A DNA stretch of 64,000 nucleotides from Candidatus Accumulibacter conexus (GCA_017592775.1 JAGFNJ010000002.1:144182-208181); one strand, 5' to 3'; positions 47,979 to 57,467 are shown, numbered from the stretch's first letter. Notes: generated by a model not told the origin, from the letters alone. Program-made: numbers and translations.

Positions 47979-48443
47979 ATGAAGACAGACGTGAAAAGAC
48001 AGCGCGCCACCATCATCGTCGAACTGGACGGCCGCATCCTGCTGGTCGAGAACCGCGGCGGACTCGTCCTGCTGCCGGGCGGCGGCGTGCACAGCGACGA
48101 GTCGCGCCTGCAGGCGGCCGCCCGCGAACTCAGCGAGGAAACGCGCCTGGTGGCGCAATCGCTGCTCTTCCTCTTCGACCACGAGTCGCCAACCAACCGG
48201 CATGCGGTCTTCTGGGCCGCAGCGTCGGGGGCAGCGCTTGCCGGCGATGACGCCACCGCGCTGCATCTCTTCACTGCCGGCGACGCGGCGCTGGGCGAAC
48301 GCATGTCGGCGGCCAGCCGCCAGATCATCGAGCGTTTCCTCGACCTGCCGCGCGACGCCGCGGGGGTTCCCCGGCTGCCCGCCAGCGCGCTCGAACGAGT
48401 CGCGATGGACGCCCGCACATCCCGCGCACGGAGCCCGACCTGA
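47979..48443 (+). CDS. Nudix hydrolase
   Basis: 154 residues. The Nudix box reads GGVHSDE...RELSEETRL, matching GX5EX7REUXEEXGU except Arg for the last Gly. It precedes a helical C terminus. Substrate unknown. The ATG at 47979 (GACAGGAA upstream) is chosen within a frame that is open far upstream. Its stop overlaps the start of the META-domain lipoprotein (TGATG). Confidence 0.8.
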   Translation: MKTDVKRQRATIIVELDGRILLVENRGGLVLLPGGGVHSDESRLQAAARELSEETRLVAQSLLFLFDHESPTNRHAVFWAAASGAALAGDDATALHLFTAGDAALGERMSAASRQIIERFLDLPRDAAGVPRLPASALERVAMDARTSRARSPT

Positions 48444-49486
48444 TGCACAAGACCACGCCCCGCCGCGCCCTGCTGCTGCTCGCCTGCCAGCTCGCCGTCG
48501 CCTGCAGCACGACCGCTCCGGTCACCGTCGACGACGATCTCGACAACACCACCTGGCGCCTGACGGCGCTTCCCGGCGATCCGGCTGTCGCCGGGCCAGC
48601 GGCGACCCTGCACTTCGCCGGCCGCAAGGTCTCGGGCAGCGACGGCTGCAACCGCTTCAGCGGCAGCTACACGGCCACCGGCAACAGCCTGCGCGTCGCC
48701 GGCAAGCTCGCGTCGACGATGATGGCCTGCCCGGAAGGCACCATGCAGCAGGCGGCGGCTTTCGGCAGCGCGCTGCAGCGGGCCACCGCTTTCCGTCGCG
48801 ACGGCCGGCGGTTGCTGTTGCAGGACGATGCCGGCAATGTCCTCGCGACTCTGCGCGAGCAGGCGACCGGCCTCGCCGGCAGCGCCTGGCAGGTGACCGG
48901 CTACAACAACGGCAGGCAGGCCGTCGTGAGCCTGCTGGCCGGTTCCGATCTGACGCTGGCTTTCTCGGCCGACGGCAGGCTTTCCGGATCGGCTGGCTGC
49001 AACCGGTACCACGCCACCTACTCGAGTTCGGCGCAAGACATCCGCATCGGCCCGGCCGGCGCGACGCGGCGCACGTGCGGCGAGCCGCCGGGGATCATGG
49101 AGCAGGAAGCCCGCTTCCTCGATGCGCTCGCCAGTGCCGCCTTGTGGCGGCTCGATGGCGATCGGCTCGAGCTGCGCACGGCCGGTGGCGCGCTGGCGGT
49201 GAGCCTTGCGGCAGCGGCCGGCAATGCCGCGGCGACCTCCGACGCAACGAGCGAACACAGCCTGCTCTATCGCTGTGGCAAGCAGAGCGTGCGGCTGAGC
49301 GCCGGCGCCGACCGCCTGCAACTCCTGCCGGATGGCCCCGGTTTCGCCCTGCAGCCGGTGGTCACCGCCTCCGGGACACGCTACATCGCCGCCAATGACG
49401 AGCGGACAAGCTTCTGGTCCAGGGGCGAGCGCGCGACGCTGGTCGTCGGCGGCAGGAACTACCCGGAATGCCAGCGACAGCGCTAG
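48443..49486 (+). CDS. Lipoprotein with two META (HslJ-like) domains and a MliC-like domain
   Basis: 347 residues. A lipoprotein signal (lipobox-like LAVAC) is followed by a META domain (about 35-135; SGSDGCNRFSGSY, TMMACPEG), a second META domain (about 140-255; SGSAGCNRYHATY) and a C-terminal MliC-like domain (LLYRCGKQSVRL, RYIAANDERTSFWSRG). MliC proteins inhibit C-type lysozyme; META domains relate to HslJ heat-shock/novobiocin-resistance proteins. Likely an envelope-protection lipoprotein. Coupled to the Nudix gene. Confidence 0.87.
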   Translation: MHKTTPRRALLLLACQLAVACSTTAPVTVDDDLDNTTWRLTALPGDPAVAGPAATLHFAGRKVSGSDGCNRFSGSYTATGNSLRVAGKLASTMMACPEGTMQQAAAFGSALQRATAFRRDGRRLLLQDDAGNVLATLREQATGLAGSAWQVTGYNNGRQAVVSLLAGSDLTLAFSADGRLSGSAGCNRYHATYSSSAQDIRIGPAGATRRTCGEPPGIMEQEARFLDALASAALWRLDGDRLELRTAGGALAVSLAAAAGNAAATSDATSEHSLLYRCGKQSVRLSAGADRLQLLPDGPGFALQPVVTASGTRYIAANDERTSFWSRGERATLVVGGRNYPECQRQR

Positions 49487-49520
49487 CCCGCCTCACCGGC
49501 GCGGCTGCCATCATCGCCGC

Positions 49521-50198
49521 ATGAACGGGATCTCGCTGCCGGCGCCGAACGACACTGGCGCCGCAGCCGCACCCGGCTGGCTGCCGATGCTGCACACCGC
49601 CATGCTGCAACTGGCGGCGGCGCTGTCGCCCTCGATCTACACACCGGACGTCCGCCACGTCGTCGCCAGTGGCATCTGCAGCGCCACGGCGCAGGCGGCG
49701 CCACGCTTCCTGGCGCTCGCCGGGCTGCTCAGCCTGGTGATCGTCCATATCGTCGTCGTCACCGCGCAGAGCTATGGGCTGTCGCAGTTCGCGCTGTCGA
49801 CGGTCATTCGCGTGCTCGTCGTCGAGTTGTTGCCACTCGCCGCCGCGCTCTTCGTCTCCCTGCGCCTGAGCCCAGACGCCGCCAGCCCGACCGTCGGGCC
49901 GCACGCGGACAGCCTGGCGGGCGTCGTCAGCCGCTTCGTCCTCGTCATCCTGCTCACCACCGCCAGCGGCGTCATCGCGCTCATCCTCGCCTACCTCAGC
50001 GTCTATGGCTTCACTCCCTGGGGATTGAGTGCCTTCACGCGCACCATCGGCCAGGTTTTCGACCCACTGGTCCTGATGGCGCTGGCGCTGAAGACGCTGC
50101 TCTTCGCTGCCAGCGTCGCCACGCTGGCGGGTACGGCGCGCCTGTTCGGGCTGCTGATCGCCGTCGAAACCCTGATGCTCGTCGCCGAGTTCTTCTGA
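49521..50198 (+). CDS. MlaE-like ABC permease
   Basis: 225 residues with about five membrane helices. The pattern (LLSLVIVHIVVVTAQSYGL, then RVLVVELLPLAAALFVSLRL) resembles the MlaE core, including the position of its ELGPV-type motif, but it is shorter and diverged. MlaE forms the membrane channel of lipid-transport complexes at the inner membrane. It precedes an MlaD-like gene. No ATPase gene is adjacent. Confidence 0.65.
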   Translation: MNGISLPAPNDTGAAAAPGWLPMLHTAMLQLAAALSPSIYTPDVRHVVASGICSATAQAAPRFLALAGLLSLVIVHIVVVTAQSYGLSQFALSTVIRVLVVELLPLAAALFVSLRLSPDAASPTVGPHADSLAGVVSRFVLVILLTTASGVIALILAYLSVYGFTPWGLSAFTRTIGQVFDPLVLMALALKTLLFAASVATLAGTARLFGLLIAVETLMLVAEFF

Positions 50199-50208
50199 GA
50201 CGGTGACG

Positions 50209-51135
50209 ATGGACCGCGAGACCGCTACCGTCAGCAATGCCGAAAGGAAGGCTCTGGCGCTGATTGCGCTGACGGTGCTGTTGATCGTCGCCTTCATCGT
50301 CTATGTCATGGCGGCGCGCGGCGTCTTCGAGCCGACGCAGCGACTCGTGCTCATCGGCGACAACTCGGAGGGGGTCCGGCCGGGGATGGATCTCGGCTTC
50401 GCCGGCTTTCCGATCGGCCGCGTCAACCGCGTCGAGCTGGCGGCAGACGGCAACGTCCGCATCCTGATCGACGTGCCGACGAAGGACGCGCGCTGGCTGC
50501 GGACCTCGAGCGTCTTCACCCTCGAGCGCAGCCTCGTCGGCGACGCCCACCTGCGCGCCTTCTCGGCGATCCCCGACGATCCGCCGCTGCCGCCCGACGC
50601 CGAGCGCCCCGTGCTGCGCGGCGATGCCAGCGAGCAGATCCCGCAAGTGCTCGCCACCGCGCGCTCGCTGCTGGCGAACCTCGAGCGACTGACTGCGGAG
50701 GATTCGCCGCTCAGCGCCACCCTCGGCCATGTCGAATCGGTGACCGGCCGCATGCGCGGGCGCCACGGCGCCCTCTCCGGCGTCCTCGGAAGCGAGGAAA
50801 ACGCGCGCAAGCTGATCATCGCACTCGACCGCACCAACAACCTGCTGGCGAAGACCGACACGCGCGTCTTCGGCGAAGGCGGCATGCTGAGCGAGTCGCA
50901 GGCCGCCGTCGTGCAACTGCAGGGACTGCTGCGCGAAGCCCGCGACAGCCTGCGGCAGGTCGACGCGATTCTCGCCGATGCGCAGATCATTGCCGGCAAC
51001 ACGCGCAGCGCCTCGGCGGATCTGCAGGCGCTGCGCAGCGAGGTCGAGACCAGTCTGCGCAAGGCCGGCCAGTTGATCGACGAGATCAACAACAAGTGGC
51101 CCTTCGCTCGCGACGCGGAGATTCGCCTGCCATGA
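50209..51135 (+). CDS. MCE/MlaD domain protein
   Basis: 308 residues. One N-terminal helix (ALIALTVLLIVAFIVYVMA), an MCE domain (about 45-115; GVRPGMDLGFAGFPIGRVNRV) and a helical C-terminal part that should form a coiled coil or tunnel. MCE proteins bind and pass phospholipids across the periplasm. GTG at 50203 is an alternative start. Sits between the permease-like gene and a lipoprotein, as in many Mce operons. Confidence 0.85.
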   Translation: MDRETATVSNAERKALALIALTVLLIVAFIVYVMAARGVFEPTQRLVLIGDNSEGVRPGMDLGFAGFPIGRVNRVELAADGNVRILIDVPTKDARWLRTSSVFTLERSLVGDAHLRAFSAIPDDPPLPPDAERPVLRGDASEQIPQVLATARSLLANLERLTAEDSPLSATLGHVESVTGRMRGRHGALSGVLGSEENARKLIIALDRTNNLLAKTDTRVFGEGGMLSESQAAVVQLQGLLREARDSLRQVDAILADAQIIAGNTRSASADLQALRSEVETSLRKAGQLIDEINNKWPFARDAEIRLP

Positions 51136-51800
51136 ACGCGCGCTGCCGGAGCCGGCTGGCGGCGATGGCGGCGACGGTCGCGGCGGCGGCACTAGCCGCC
51201 TGCGTCAGTGCGCCCGCAGCCCCCGACTGGCAAACGAACGCCCACGCTGCCCTGGCCGGCTACAGCCAGGCCTACCTCAGCGGCAAGGGCCGCCTCGCTG
51301 ACGGCGAATTCGCCCGCGCCCGCCGGGAACTCGCGCGTACCGGCCGACCGGATCTGCTCGCCCGCGCCGAGTTGACCCGCTGTGCGCTGCGCGTCGCCAG
51401 CCTCGATGCCGAGCCCGGCAATGTCTGCCCGGGATTCTCGGATCTGGTGGACGGCGCCACCGCCGAGGAGAAGGCCTACGCCGACTTCCTTGCCGGTCGG
51501 CCTGCCCCTGCCGCGCTGCTGCCGCCGAGCTATCGCCACCTCGCCGCCGCGGACGGCCGATCGCTGGCGGCGATCGAGTCACCGCTGCCACGCCTGATCG
51601 CGGCCGGCGTCCTCTTGCGCCAGGGCAAGCTGTCAGCGCACGACGTCGACCTGGCCGTCGACACGGCCTCCGCCCAAGGCTGGCGCCGCCCGCTGCTCGC
51701 CTGGCTTGGCGTGCAGGCCACCGTGGCCGAGAAACGCGGCGACCTCGCCGCAGCGAGGAAGGCCAGATGGCGGATCGAACTGGTCGGAGGGCAGCCGTAG
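51132..51800 (+). CDS. Lipoprotein of unknown function in the Mce operon
   Basis: 222 residues. Lipobox LAACVS, then an Ala-rich, mainly helical body without a motif I can name. It overlaps the mce gene's stop (ATGA) and so is coupled to it. MlaB or a lipoprotein such as PqiC/MlaA-like partner commonly occurs here; the sequence does not show which. Confidence 0.65.
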   Translation: MNARCRSRLAAMAATVAAAALAACVSAPAAPDWQTNAHAALAGYSQAYLSGKGRLADGEFARARRELARTGRPDLLARAELTRCALRVASLDAEPGNVCPGFSDLVDGATAEEKAYADFLAGRPAPAALLPPSYRHLAAADGRSLAAIESPLPRLIAAGVLLRQGKLSAHDVDLAVDTASAQGWRRPLLAWLGVQATVAEKRGDLAAARKARWRIELVGGQP

Positions 51801-51847
51801 CGATGCCGCCGGGTGGCCTGGTGGGCACGGTCAGACCCGGCAGCGGG

Positions 51848-51853
51848 TATAAT
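51848..51853 (+). promoter_or_regulatory. -10 promoter element for prfB
   Basis: TATAAT 33 bases before the prfB start codon, in GGGTATAATGCGAGG; no good -35 is visible. Confidence 0.45.
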
Positions 51854-51886
51854 GCGAGGCTCATCGATCAAGCGAGCCACACCACC

Positions 51887-52991
51887 ATGGAAGCCGAACA
51901 ACTCAACAGCATCGAAAACCGCATCGCCGACGTCGGCGAGCGTGCCGGCGAACTGCGGAGGTATCTTTGACTACGATCACAAAGCCGATCAGCTGAAGGC
52001 GGTCGCGCGCGAACTCGAGGATCCGAAGGTCTGGGACAACGCCGACCGCGCGCAGGAACTCGGCCGCCAGAAGCGCTCGCTGGAAAATGTCGTGCTGACC
52101 CTCGACCGCGTCGCCGACGGCCTGCGTGACGCCGGCGAGCTGTTCGCCATGGCCCGCGATGAAGGCGACGACGACACGCTGCAGGCGGTCCTCGCCGACA
52201 TCGACGGCATCGAGAAGGAAGTCGCCGCGCTCGAGTTCCGGCGCATGTTCAACAACCCGGCCGACCCGCTCAACTGCTTCCTCGACATCCAGGCCGGTGC
52301 CGGCGGCACCGAGGCGCAGGACTGGGCGGCGATGCTGCTGCGCATGTACCTGCGCTACGCCGAGCGCAAGGGTTACGCGGTCGAGGTGCTCGAGGAATCC
52401 GAAGGCGAGGTCGCCGGCATCAAGACGGCGAGCATCCGCATCTCCGGCGATTACGCCTACGGCATGCTGCGCTCGGAAACCGGCATCCACCGCCTGGTGC
52501 GCAAGTCGCCGTTCGACTCGAACGCCCGCCGCCATACCAGCTTCTGCTCGGTGTCGGCCTACCCCGAGATCGACGATTCCTTCGCCGTCGAGATCAACCC
52601 GGCGGACCTGCGCATCGACACCTACCGTGCCTCCGGCGCCGGCGGCCAGCACATCAACAAGACCGATTCGGCGGTCCGCATCACGCACCTGCCGAGCAAC
52701 ATCGTCGTCCAGTGCCAGAACGACCGCTCGCAGCACCGCAACCGCGCGGAAGCCATGGCGATGCTGAAGTCGCGCCTCTACGAGGCCGAGATGCGCAAGC
52801 GGCAGGCCGAGCAGCAGAAACTCGAGGACGCCAAGTCCGACATCGGCTGGGGCCACCAGATCCGCTCCTACGTCCTCGACCAGTCGCGCATCAAGGATCT
52901 GCGCACCAATGTCGAGGTCGGCAACACCCAGGGCGTGCTCGACGGCGACCTCGACCAGTTCATCGAAGCCAGCCTCAAGCAGGGAGTCTGA
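51887..52991 (+). CDS. prfB: Peptide chain release factor 2 (with programmed +1 frameshift)
   Basis: The first 27 codons ([18 protein letters not shown]...) end at CTT TGA. A +1 shift joins them to the main frame from 51969, giving 367 residues. The UGA-recognition tripeptide SPF (RKSPFDSN) and the catalytic GGQ ([10 protein letters not shown]) are present. RF2 releases peptides at UGA and UAA. Excess RF2 ends translation at the internal UGA, so the gene regulates itself. It is followed by lysS. Confidence 0.97.
51957..51971 (+). promoter_or_regulatory. prfB programmed frameshift site
   Basis: An internal Shine-Dalgarno GGAGG (51957-51961), three bases, then CTTTGAC: the same arrangement as in E. 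coli prfB. Ribosomes slip +1 from CTT at the in-frame UGA (51968-51970). Confidence 0.95.
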
Positions 52992-53080
52992 GCCGTGCCA
53001 CCCGGACTGCCGCGAAGAGCGGGCAGCGCTGGCGCGGCGACCCGCACCGCATTCCACTGATCGCGAGAAAGCCGCAGACC

Positions 53081-54604
53081 ATGCCCCAGCCCGACCAGCC
53101 ACAGCACAACCCGCCCGAAGCCCCGGCACAGGACGAAAACCACATCATCGCCGAACGCCGCGCCAAGCTCGCCGAACTGCGCCAGTTCGGCCCGGCCTAC
53201 CCGAACGATTTCGCGCGCGAGAACACCGCCGGCAAGATCAACGAGTTCTACGACGGCAAGCGCAGCGAAGAGCTGGCAGAAACGCCGGTCGAGGTCCGCG
53301 TCGCCGGCCGCATCATGCTCAAGCGGGTGATGGGCAAGGCGTCGTTCGTCACGCTGCAGGATCTCTCGGGCCGCATCCAGGCCTACGTCAGCCGCGACGA
53401 CATCGGCGGGGAAGCCTACTCGGCGTTCCGGCGCTGGGACATGGGCGACATCATCGGCGTCGTCGGCACCCTCTTTCGCACGCGCACCGGCGAACTGACG
53501 ATCCGCAGCACGGCGATCCGGCTGCTGACGAAGTCGCTGCGGCCGCTGCCGGAAAAGTTCCACGGCCTCACCGACCAGGAACAGAAGTACCGCATGCGCT
53601 ACGTCGACCTGATCACCAGCGAACAGTCGCGCTTCACCTTCGCCGTCCGCAGCCGCATCGTTCAGTCGATCCGCAGCTACATGGTGCACCATGGCTTCCT
53701 CGAGGTTGAGACGCCGATGATGCACCCGATCCCCGGTGGCGCGACCGCACGGCCGTTCCAGACGCACCACAACACGCTCGACATGGATCTCTTCCTGCGC
53801 ATCGCGCCCGAGCTCTACCTCAAGCGGCTGGTCGTCGGCGGCCTGGAGAAGGTCTTCGAGATCAACCGCAACTTCCGCAACGAGGGCATCAGTCCGCGCC
53901 ACAACCCCGAGTTCACGATGATGGAGTTCTACGAGGCGTACTCGGAGTACCGCCAGTTGATGGACTTCACCGAAGGGCTGCTGCGCCAGAGCGCGCGCGA
54001 GGCGCTCGGCTGCGAGGTCTTCGAATACCAGGGCCGCCCACTCGATTTCGCACGCCCCTTCGCCCGCCTGACGATCGTCGACGCGATCCGCCAGAGCCAT
54101 CCAGGCTTCAGCGTCGAGCAACTGACCGACGCCGCCTGGCTGCGCGACCGGCTGCGCGCGATGAAGGTCGACTGTGCCCCCACTGCCGGCCTCGGCGCGC
54201 TGCAACTGCAGCTCTTCGAGGAGACGACCGAAGCCGACCTCTGGCAGCCGACCTTCATCATCGACTACCCGGCCGAGGTCAGTCCGCTGGCCCGACGCAG
54301 TGACCGCAACCCGGAGATCGCCGAGCGCTTCGAGCTGTTCATCGCCGGACGCGAGATCGCCAACGGCTTCTCCGAACTCAACGACCCGGAAGACCAGGCG
54401 GCGCGCTTCCTCGAGCAGGCGCGGGCGAAGGAGGCCGGCGACGAGGAGGCGATGTACTACGACGCCGATTACGTGCGGGCGCTCGAGTACGGTCTGCCGC
54501 CGACCGCCGGCTGCGGCGTCGGCATCGACCGCCTGGTGATGCTGCTCACCGACGCGGCGAACATCCGCGACGTCATCCTCTTCCCGCAGATGCGCCCGGA
54601 ATAG
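53081..54604 (+). CDS. lysS: Lysyl-tRNA synthetase (class II)
   Basis: 507 residues. N-terminal OB-fold anticodon domain ([20 protein letters not shown]) and class II catalytic core with motif 2 ([21 protein letters not shown]) given as [14 protein letters not shown], and motif 3 ([12 protein letters not shown]). Charges tRNA-Lys. The ATG at 53081 gives the family N terminus ([16 protein letters not shown]). It lies about 90 bases after prfB, the same order as in many Proteobacteria. Confidence 0.97.
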   Translation: MPQPDQPQHNPPEAPAQDENHIIAERRAKLAELRQFGPAYPNDFARENTAGKINEFYDGKRSEELAETPVEVRVAGRIMLKRVMGKASFVTLQDLSGRIQAYVSRDDIGGEAYSAFRRWDMGDIIGVVGTLFRTRTGELTIRSTAIRLLTKSLRPLPEKFHGLTDQEQKYRMRYVDLITSEQSRFTFAVRSRIVQSIRSYMVHHGFLEVETPMMHPIPGGATARPFQTHHNTLDMDLFLRIAPELYLKRLVVGGLEKVFEINRNFRNEGISPRHNPEFTMMEFYEAYSEYRQLMDFTEGLLRQSAREALGCEVFEYQGRPLDFARPFARLTIVDAIRQSHPGFSVEQLTDAAWLRDRLRAMKVDCAPTAGLGALQLQLFEETTEADLWQPTFIIDYPAEVSPLARRSDRNPEIAERFELFIAGREIANGFSELNDPEDQAARFLEQARAKEAGDEEAMYYDADYVRALEYGLPPTAGCGVGIDRLVMLLTDAANIRDVILFPQMRPE

Positions 54605-54637
54605 GAGCGCGGCGGGCAGGCAGCCACGCGACAACCG

Positions 54638-55876
54638 ATGGACCGCCACGCGATCGTCATCGGCGCCGGCCTCGCCGGCAGCAGCGCCGCCGAACGGCTG
54701 GCGGCGCGCGGCTGGCGGATCAGCCTGGTCGAGCGCGCGGCGACATCTGGCGCGGGCGCCTCGGGCAACCTTGCCGGCGTCCTGCGGCCGCTGCCGTCGG
54801 TCGACGACAACCGCCTGGCGCGGCTGACACGTGCCGCTTTCGAATACGCCCTCACCCACTTGCAGGCGCTCACCACTGCCGGCCTGCCGCTGCGCTGGGG
54901 GCAGACCGGAGTCCTCCACCTGGCACGCGACGAGCGCCACGCGGCCACGCAGCAGCGCGTCGTCACCGAGCAGGAGCCTGCCAGCGCTTACCTGCGCTGG
55001 GTCGCGCGCGAGGCCGCCAGCGAACTCGCCGGCTGGCCGGTGGCCGACGGCGGCTGGTGGTTTGCCGGTGGCGGCTGGGTCGATCCGGCTTCGCTGTGCC
55101 GCGCCAACCTCGCCCGCCACGGCGCCGCCGTGGTGCCGCACTACCGGCGTGCCGTCGAGCGCATCGAGCACGCTGCCGGCTGCTGGCGATGCTTCGCCGG
55201 CAGCGGCGAAACCATCGCCGCGGCGCCGATCCTGGTCCTCGCCAACGCCGGCGACGCCCGCCGTTTCGCTGCCACCAGCCACCTGCCGCTGCGCACGGCG
55301 CGCGGTCAGGTGTCGCACCTGCCCGCCACCGCCGGCTCGGCGCCGGCAGTCGTCGTCTGCCGCCTAGGCTACGTGACGCCGGCGATCGACGGCCTGCGCT
55401 GCGCCGGCGCCACCTTCGCGGTGGACGACGACGAAGCCGGGCTGCGCGCCGCCGATCACGCGGAGAACCTGGCGCGGCTCGAATTCATCCTGCCCGGCTA
55501 CAGCCGGCACATCGACGCCGCAGGACTCGGCGGTCGCGTCGGCTTCCGCCCGCTGTCGCCCGACCGCCTGCCGATGATTGGTGCCGTCGCCGATGCGGCA
55601 GCGCTCGACGGCCAAGGCGCTGCCGCCACCCTCGCCGACCTGCGCCGCGTCCCCGGCCTGTTCGTGGTCAACGGCTTCGGTGCCCGTGGCATCGTCTGGT
55701 CGGCACTCGCCGGCGAACTGCTCGCCTGCCTGATCGAACGCAGCCCGCCAGCGCTCGCCGCCGATCTCGTCGCCGCCGTGGACCCCGGTCGTTTCCTGCT
55801 GCCTCGCCAGCGGCAGCGCCTGCGCACCGGCGGCCCACAGCGTCGGGGCAGTGCGCCGGAGCGTGGCGATGACTGA
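54638..55876 (+). CDS. mnmC: FAD-dependent oxidoreductase, MnmC C-terminal-domain-like
   Basis: 412 residues. Rossmann FAD site at the N terminus (AIVIGAGLAGSSAAERLA), SGAGASGNLAGVLRPLPS typical of MnmC, and the C-terminal GRVGFRPLSPDRLPMIG and NGFGARGIVWSALAGELL. This domain removes the carboxymethyl group of cmnm5s2U34 in tRNA. The methyltransferase half found in bifunctional MnmC is absent. A related D-amino-acid-oxidase family enzyme is a less likely alternative. Confidence 0.82.
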   Translation: MDRHAIVIGAGLAGSSAAERLAARGWRISLVERAATSGAGASGNLAGVLRPLPSVDDNRLARLTRAAFEYALTHLQALTTAGLPLRWGQTGVLHLARDERHAATQQRVVTEQEPASAYLRWVAREAASELAGWPVADGGWWFAGGGWVDPASLCRANLARHGAAVVPHYRRAVERIEHAAGCWRCFAGSGETIAAAPILVLANAGDARRFAATSHLPLRTARGQVSHLPATAGSAPAVVVCRLGYVTPAIDGLRCAGATFAVDDDEAGLRAADHAENLARLEFILPGYSRHIDAAGLGGRVGFRPLSPDRLPMIGAVADAAALDGQGAAATLADLRRVPGLFVVNGFGARGIVWSALAGELLACLIERSPPALAADLVAAVDPGRFLLPRQRQRLRTGGPQRRGSAPERGDD

Positions 55877-56402
55877 AGGACGCCCGCCGGCCGCGATGGG
55901 CTTCAGCTTCCACTACAGCGAGAGCGAGGATCGCATCGCCCTGCATGCACCGACCGAGGGCGACGAAACCGTCGTCTGGCTGACGCGCCGGATGACCGCC
56001 GGCCTGCTGGTGGCACTGGCGACGCTGATCGCGCGCAGCAACCCGGACGCCTTGCGCACCCCCGAGCACGCCGCCGACATCCTCGGCTTCGAGCACCAGA
56101 ATGCGCTCGTCGTCGCCAGTGGTGGCCAGGGACTCAGGCTGCAGGCCAGCAGGTTGCCGAAGAAACTGCCGCTGCGCCTCGTCGAGCACATCGAACTCAG
56201 CGCGCTGACGAACGGTCGTGGGCGCATCGCGCTGCGCGCCGGCGACAACCGCCTCAGCCTCGAGCTGCCGCGCGAGAACCTGCACCTGCTCTACGATCAG
56301 GTGCTGGGCCTGGCGAAGCACGCGCGCTGGAATCTCGAACTCGGCGAACCTTGGCAGGCCTCTCCGGCGACCGGGGACAGTCAGCCGCGCGTCACGCACT
56401 GA
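55869..56402 (+). CDS. Uncharacterised protein coupled to mnmC
   Basis: 177 residues, no signal or membrane segment. The start at 55869 overlaps the mnmC end (ATGACTGA). Visible features: FSFHYSESEDRIAL at the start, a charged helical middle (VWLTRRMTAGLLVALATLIA) and RLPKKLPLRLVEHIEL. I recognise no family. The chain looks like a two-part alpha/beta protein. Close coupling suggests a shared transcript with mnmC but not a shared pathway. Confidence 0.65.
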   Translation: MTEGRPPAAMGFSFHYSESEDRIALHAPTEGDETVVWLTRRMTAGLLVALATLIARSNPDALRTPEHAADILGFEHQNALVVASGGQGLRLQASRLPKKLPLRLVEHIELSALTNGRGRIALRAGDNRLSLELPRENLHLLYDQVLGLAKHARWNLELGEPWQASPATGDSQPRVTH

Positions 56403-56475
56403 GGGACACGCCGGCCGTCGCCAGACTCCAGCCGCCGGCCGGCGGCGGGCCAGGAAAGGCACGCTGCAACCCGCT

Positions 56476-57387
56476 TCAGCCGCTCGGCGGCAGCGTGGCG
56501 AAGACGCCGGCCCGCGCATTGTCGCTGACCGCCCGCGCAGCCGGATGGGTCAGCCGCCGCTCGGCTGAAATGAGAAAGAATCGCTCGCGCAGCTCCTCCG
56601 TCTCGCCGAGCCTGACGACCCGGTAGTGCGCGGTCACGTCCGGCACGCTCGCCGCTGGTGTCGGGAAGACGCCGGCGCCAGCTTCACCGAAAGCCTTCAG
56701 CAGAGCGCTGTCGTCGAATTCGCCGACGATGCGCAGCCGCTTCCCGTGCCGTTCCAGCCAGCGCGGCAGCGTTCCGTGCAGCGTGCTGTCGCGCCCGGGC
56801 AGGAGCAGCGGCGCGCCATCGAGGCAATCCGGGAAACCACCCGTCAGTCGCGCAGCGAGCGCCGGTGCGGCCATGAAAGCCACGCCCGATTCGCCGAGCG
56901 GATGGCTGTAGCCCTTGATCTCCGTGCCCGGCGGCAACGGACGGTCGGCCAGCACCATGTCGAGGCGGTGGATCGCCAGGTCGGCCAGCAGACGCTCCAG
57001 CCGGTCCTCCTGGCAGATCAGGCGCGCGGCTGCCGGAAGTTCGAGCACCGGCGCCAGCAGGCGATGGGCGATGAACTTCGGCACGACATCGGCGATGCCG
57101 ACGCGGAAGGTGATGAAGCGCCCATCGCTGCCGTTCTTCAGCAGGTCTTCCAGCTCCGCCCCGGTCTGGAAGATTTCCTCGGCGTAGGAGAGCGCCAGCT
57201 TGCCGGTCTCGGTCAGTTCCAGGCGGCGCCCGACGCGCCGGAACAGCGCCACGCCGAGCCGTTCCTCGAACTGGGTGATCTGCCCGGAGAGCGTCTGGGG
57301 CGTCAGGTGCAGTCGCTCCGCAGCGCGGCTGACGCCACCCGAGCGGGCGACACTGACGAAGTAATGCAAATGCCTGTAGTTGATCAC
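56476..57387 (-). CDS. nhaR: LysR-type regulator, NhaR-like
   Basis: 303 residues, like E. coli NhaR. N-terminal winged HTH (YRHLHYFVSVARSGGVSRAA, ERLHLTPQTLSGQITQFEE) and a periplasmic-binding-protein-like effector domain. NhaR activates the Na+/H+ antiporter gene and other stress genes in E. coli. The GTG at 57387 has AAAGGAAG upstream and gives the family start INYRHLHYF; ATGs at 57402 and 57426 are alternatives. It diverges from hpf and the ion-transport run, which it may regulate. Confidence 0.85.
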   Translation of the reverse strand: MINYRHLHYFVSVARSGGVSRAAERLHLTPQTLSGQITQFEERLGVALFRRVGRRLELTETGKLALSYAEEIFQTGAELEDLLKNGSDGRFITFRVGIADVVPKFIAHRLLAPVLELPAAARLICQEDRLERLLADLAIHRLDMVLADRPLPPGTEIKGYSHPLGESGVAFMAAPALAARLTGGFPDCLDGAPLLLPGRDSTLHGTLPRWLERHGKRLRIVGEFDDSALLKAFGEAGAGVFPTPAASVPDVTAHYRVVRLGETEELRERFFLISAERRLTHPAARAVSDNARAGVFATLPPSG

Positions 57388-57438
57388 AGGGCTTCCTTTC
57401 ATTCGCTTTTTTCGATCATATCGCATCGTTATATCTGT

Positions 57439-57467
57439 TTGTATCGAATATTGGACGCCCCCATAAT
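57439..57467 (+). promoter_or_regulatory. Candidate sigma-70 promoter for hpf
   Basis: -10 CATAAT (57462-57467) with TTGTAT 17 bases upstream. The -35 is weak, so activation by a regulator is plausible. The transcript would start about 30 bases before the hpf ATG. Confidence 0.3.

Noticed and set aside
52868-55318. Long minus-strand open frame opposite lysS and mnmC
   Set aside because: Antisense to two well-supported genes; composition typical of a shadow frame.
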